The notes under the pieces are model-generated. The model ran no database searches, had not been told where the DNA came from, and saw nothing but the letters and a program-made list of their open reading frames with translations. Positions 63,677 to 64,000 of a stretch of 64,000 nucleotides of DNA are shown here, in pieces (the stretch's first letter is position 1; the number at the start of each line of letters is the position of its first letter). Where the stretch lies: assembly GCA_016861165.1 (NCBI GenBank), contig BOKV01000019.1:1-64000 (forward strand), given 5' to 3'. This DNA is from Alphaproteobacteria bacterium (GTDB lineage: Bacteria > Pseudomonadota > Alphaproteobacteria > Rhizobiales > Rhizobiaceae). The translations under genes were made by a program, and so were the position numbers.

Positions 63677-63703
63677 GGCCGCCTCCCCGGTGGGGAGGCG
63701 GCC
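63677..63703 (+). terminator. Strong GC hairpin after the sRNA array
   Basis: GGCCGCCTCCCC-GGT-GGGGAGGCGGCC is a perfect 12-bp stem with a 3-nt loop, 32 bp past the third CCUCCUCCC hairpin. No T-run follows. It may end read-through from the sRNA or, on the minus strand, the small-ORF transcript. Confidence 0.5.
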
Positions 63704-63766
63704 CCGTGCTTTCGTCCGCGGCGCGGGCCCCGGCGGCGGCAGGCCGCCGGCCGCGCTTCCTGCCGG

Positions 63767-63838
63767 TCAGCGGGGAGGCTGCTCGCCGCTGAGGCAATCC
63801 GACGGGCTCGCACCACGGCAAACGAAATCACTCGACAT
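63767..63838 (-). CDS. 23-residue peptide with maximal Shine-Dalgarno
   Basis: MSSDFVCRGASPSDCLSGEQ plus three residues. The ATG at 63838 is preceded by GAAAGGAGGTGATCC (63854-63840), an exact complement of the extreme 3' end of 16S rRNA, spaced ideally. Such a perfect site strongly suggests real translation. Two cysteines nine residues apart. I do not recognise the peptide. It lies 86 bp downstream of the MOSC gene's stop and may be cotranscribed or be a leader or regulatory ORF. Confidence 0.5.
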   Translation of the reverse strand: MSSDFVCRGASPSDCLSGEQPPR

Positions 63839-63923
63839 CGGATCACCTCCTTTCATCTGGTTGGACACGCCCGCCAATGTGGCGGCAAACCGGCGGCCGC
63901 GCAAGCCCGGCCTCGACCGATCA

Positions 63924-64000
63924 TCAACCGACCAGGCGCACGGCGTCGCCAAGGCTGACACGGCCGGGACGGGCAACGGCGCAGTAGACGCCGAGATTGC
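63924..64000 (-). CDS. MOSC-domain protein, C-terminal end (cut by window)
   Basis: The last 25 codons of a leftward gene: NLGVYCAVARPGRVSLGDAV then RLVG and a TGA at 63924-63926. The pattern GVYxxVxRPGxVxxGDxVRL is the end of the MOSC (molybdenum cofactor sulfurase C-terminal) domain. The rest lies outside the window. Confidence 0.7.
   Translation of the reverse strand, partial: NLGVYCAVARPGRVSLGDAVRLVG

Noticed and set aside
63840..63854. Exact match to the 3' end of 16S rRNA on the plus strand
   Set aside because: Only 15 bases match and flanking sequence is not rRNA; it is the complement of a strong Shine-Dalgarno for the minus-strand small ORF.

Overview
The window looks like chromosomal DNA of a very GC-rich alphaproteobacterium, most likely order Hyphomicrobiales (Rhizobiales). 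The evidence is gene content and order: glnK-amtB, ftsK-lolA, leuD/leuB/asd, purH-heparinase II/III-rsmB-htpX, DUF1674 (SdhAF4), GapR/DUF2312, DUF1244, DUF1036, cysteine-free L36, and a CtrA box upstream of ftsK. No rRNA, tRNA, CRISPR array or prophage was seen. Most genes are ordinary housekeeping genes on both strands with strongly G/C-ending codons.

Region by region. 0.2-7.2 kb holds ubiH (leftward), the nitrogen-control pair glnK-amtB, ftsK and lolA. 7.25-18.1 kb is an accessory island with milder codon bias, bounded by a 3' remnant of an IS630-type transposase and a 5' remnant of an IS481-type transposase. Its core is a tightly overlapping operon: DUF5676 membrane protein, beta-CASP metallo-beta-lactamase RNase, AMP/NMP phosphorylase, PRPP-synthetase paralogue, P1B-3 (CopB-like) metal ATPase and a DUF2933 protein, followed by an APC permease and an EamA exporter. 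This is the best candidate here for an under-described system: an RNA-to-NMP-to-ribose-1,5-bisphosphate/PRPP salvage route linked to metal efflux. 18.1-31.4 kb holds a class-I glutamine amidotransferase-like hydrolase, cysK, pirin, a zincin, a lytic transglycosylase, asd, an ArsR/SRPBCC pair, the leucine genes leuB and leuD with small neighbours, a FAD oxidoreductase, a CoA-ester lyase and a beta-carbonic anhydrase. 31.5-45.3 kb holds DUF429, pdxY, prpE, an SGNH hydrolase, a DUF882 peptidase-like protein, gapR, DUF1244, an N-formylglutamate amidohydrolase, EamA, DUF1036, pyk, an alpha/beta hydrolase, a TPR protein, rpmJ and an orphan Cas2-like protein.

45.4-51.3 kb is the heterotetrameric sarcosine oxidase operon soxBDAG, interrupted by a secreted YbjN-like gene that carries its own hairpin. 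It is followed by membrane and lipoprotein hydrolases, an isoprenylcysteine-methyltransferase-like protein and a CBS-domain protein. 55-61.2 kb is purH-heparinase-rsmB-htpX (leftward) plus DUF1674. purH carries a one-base frameshift as given. 61.3-64 kb has a nuclease whose start codon abuts a perfect 26-bp palindrome, a TadG-like VWA pilus protein, a likely small-RNA locus, a 23-residue ORF with a maximal Shine-Dalgarno, and the end of a MOSC-domain gene.

The strongest non-coding signal is at 63.5-63.65 kb: three consecutive hairpins, each presenting TCCTCCTCCC in its loop. This is the hallmark of the alphaproteobacterial CCUCCUCCC-motif ('cuckoo'/CcsR-type) sRNAs. Other regulatory signals are a perfect TGC-N11-GCA dyad plus a sigma54-like element before glnK, a CtrA box before ftsK, twin palindromes over the arsR start, and a dispersed 42-bp imperfectly palindromic repeat with three full copies. 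All assignments rest on reading the sequence; no searches were run.
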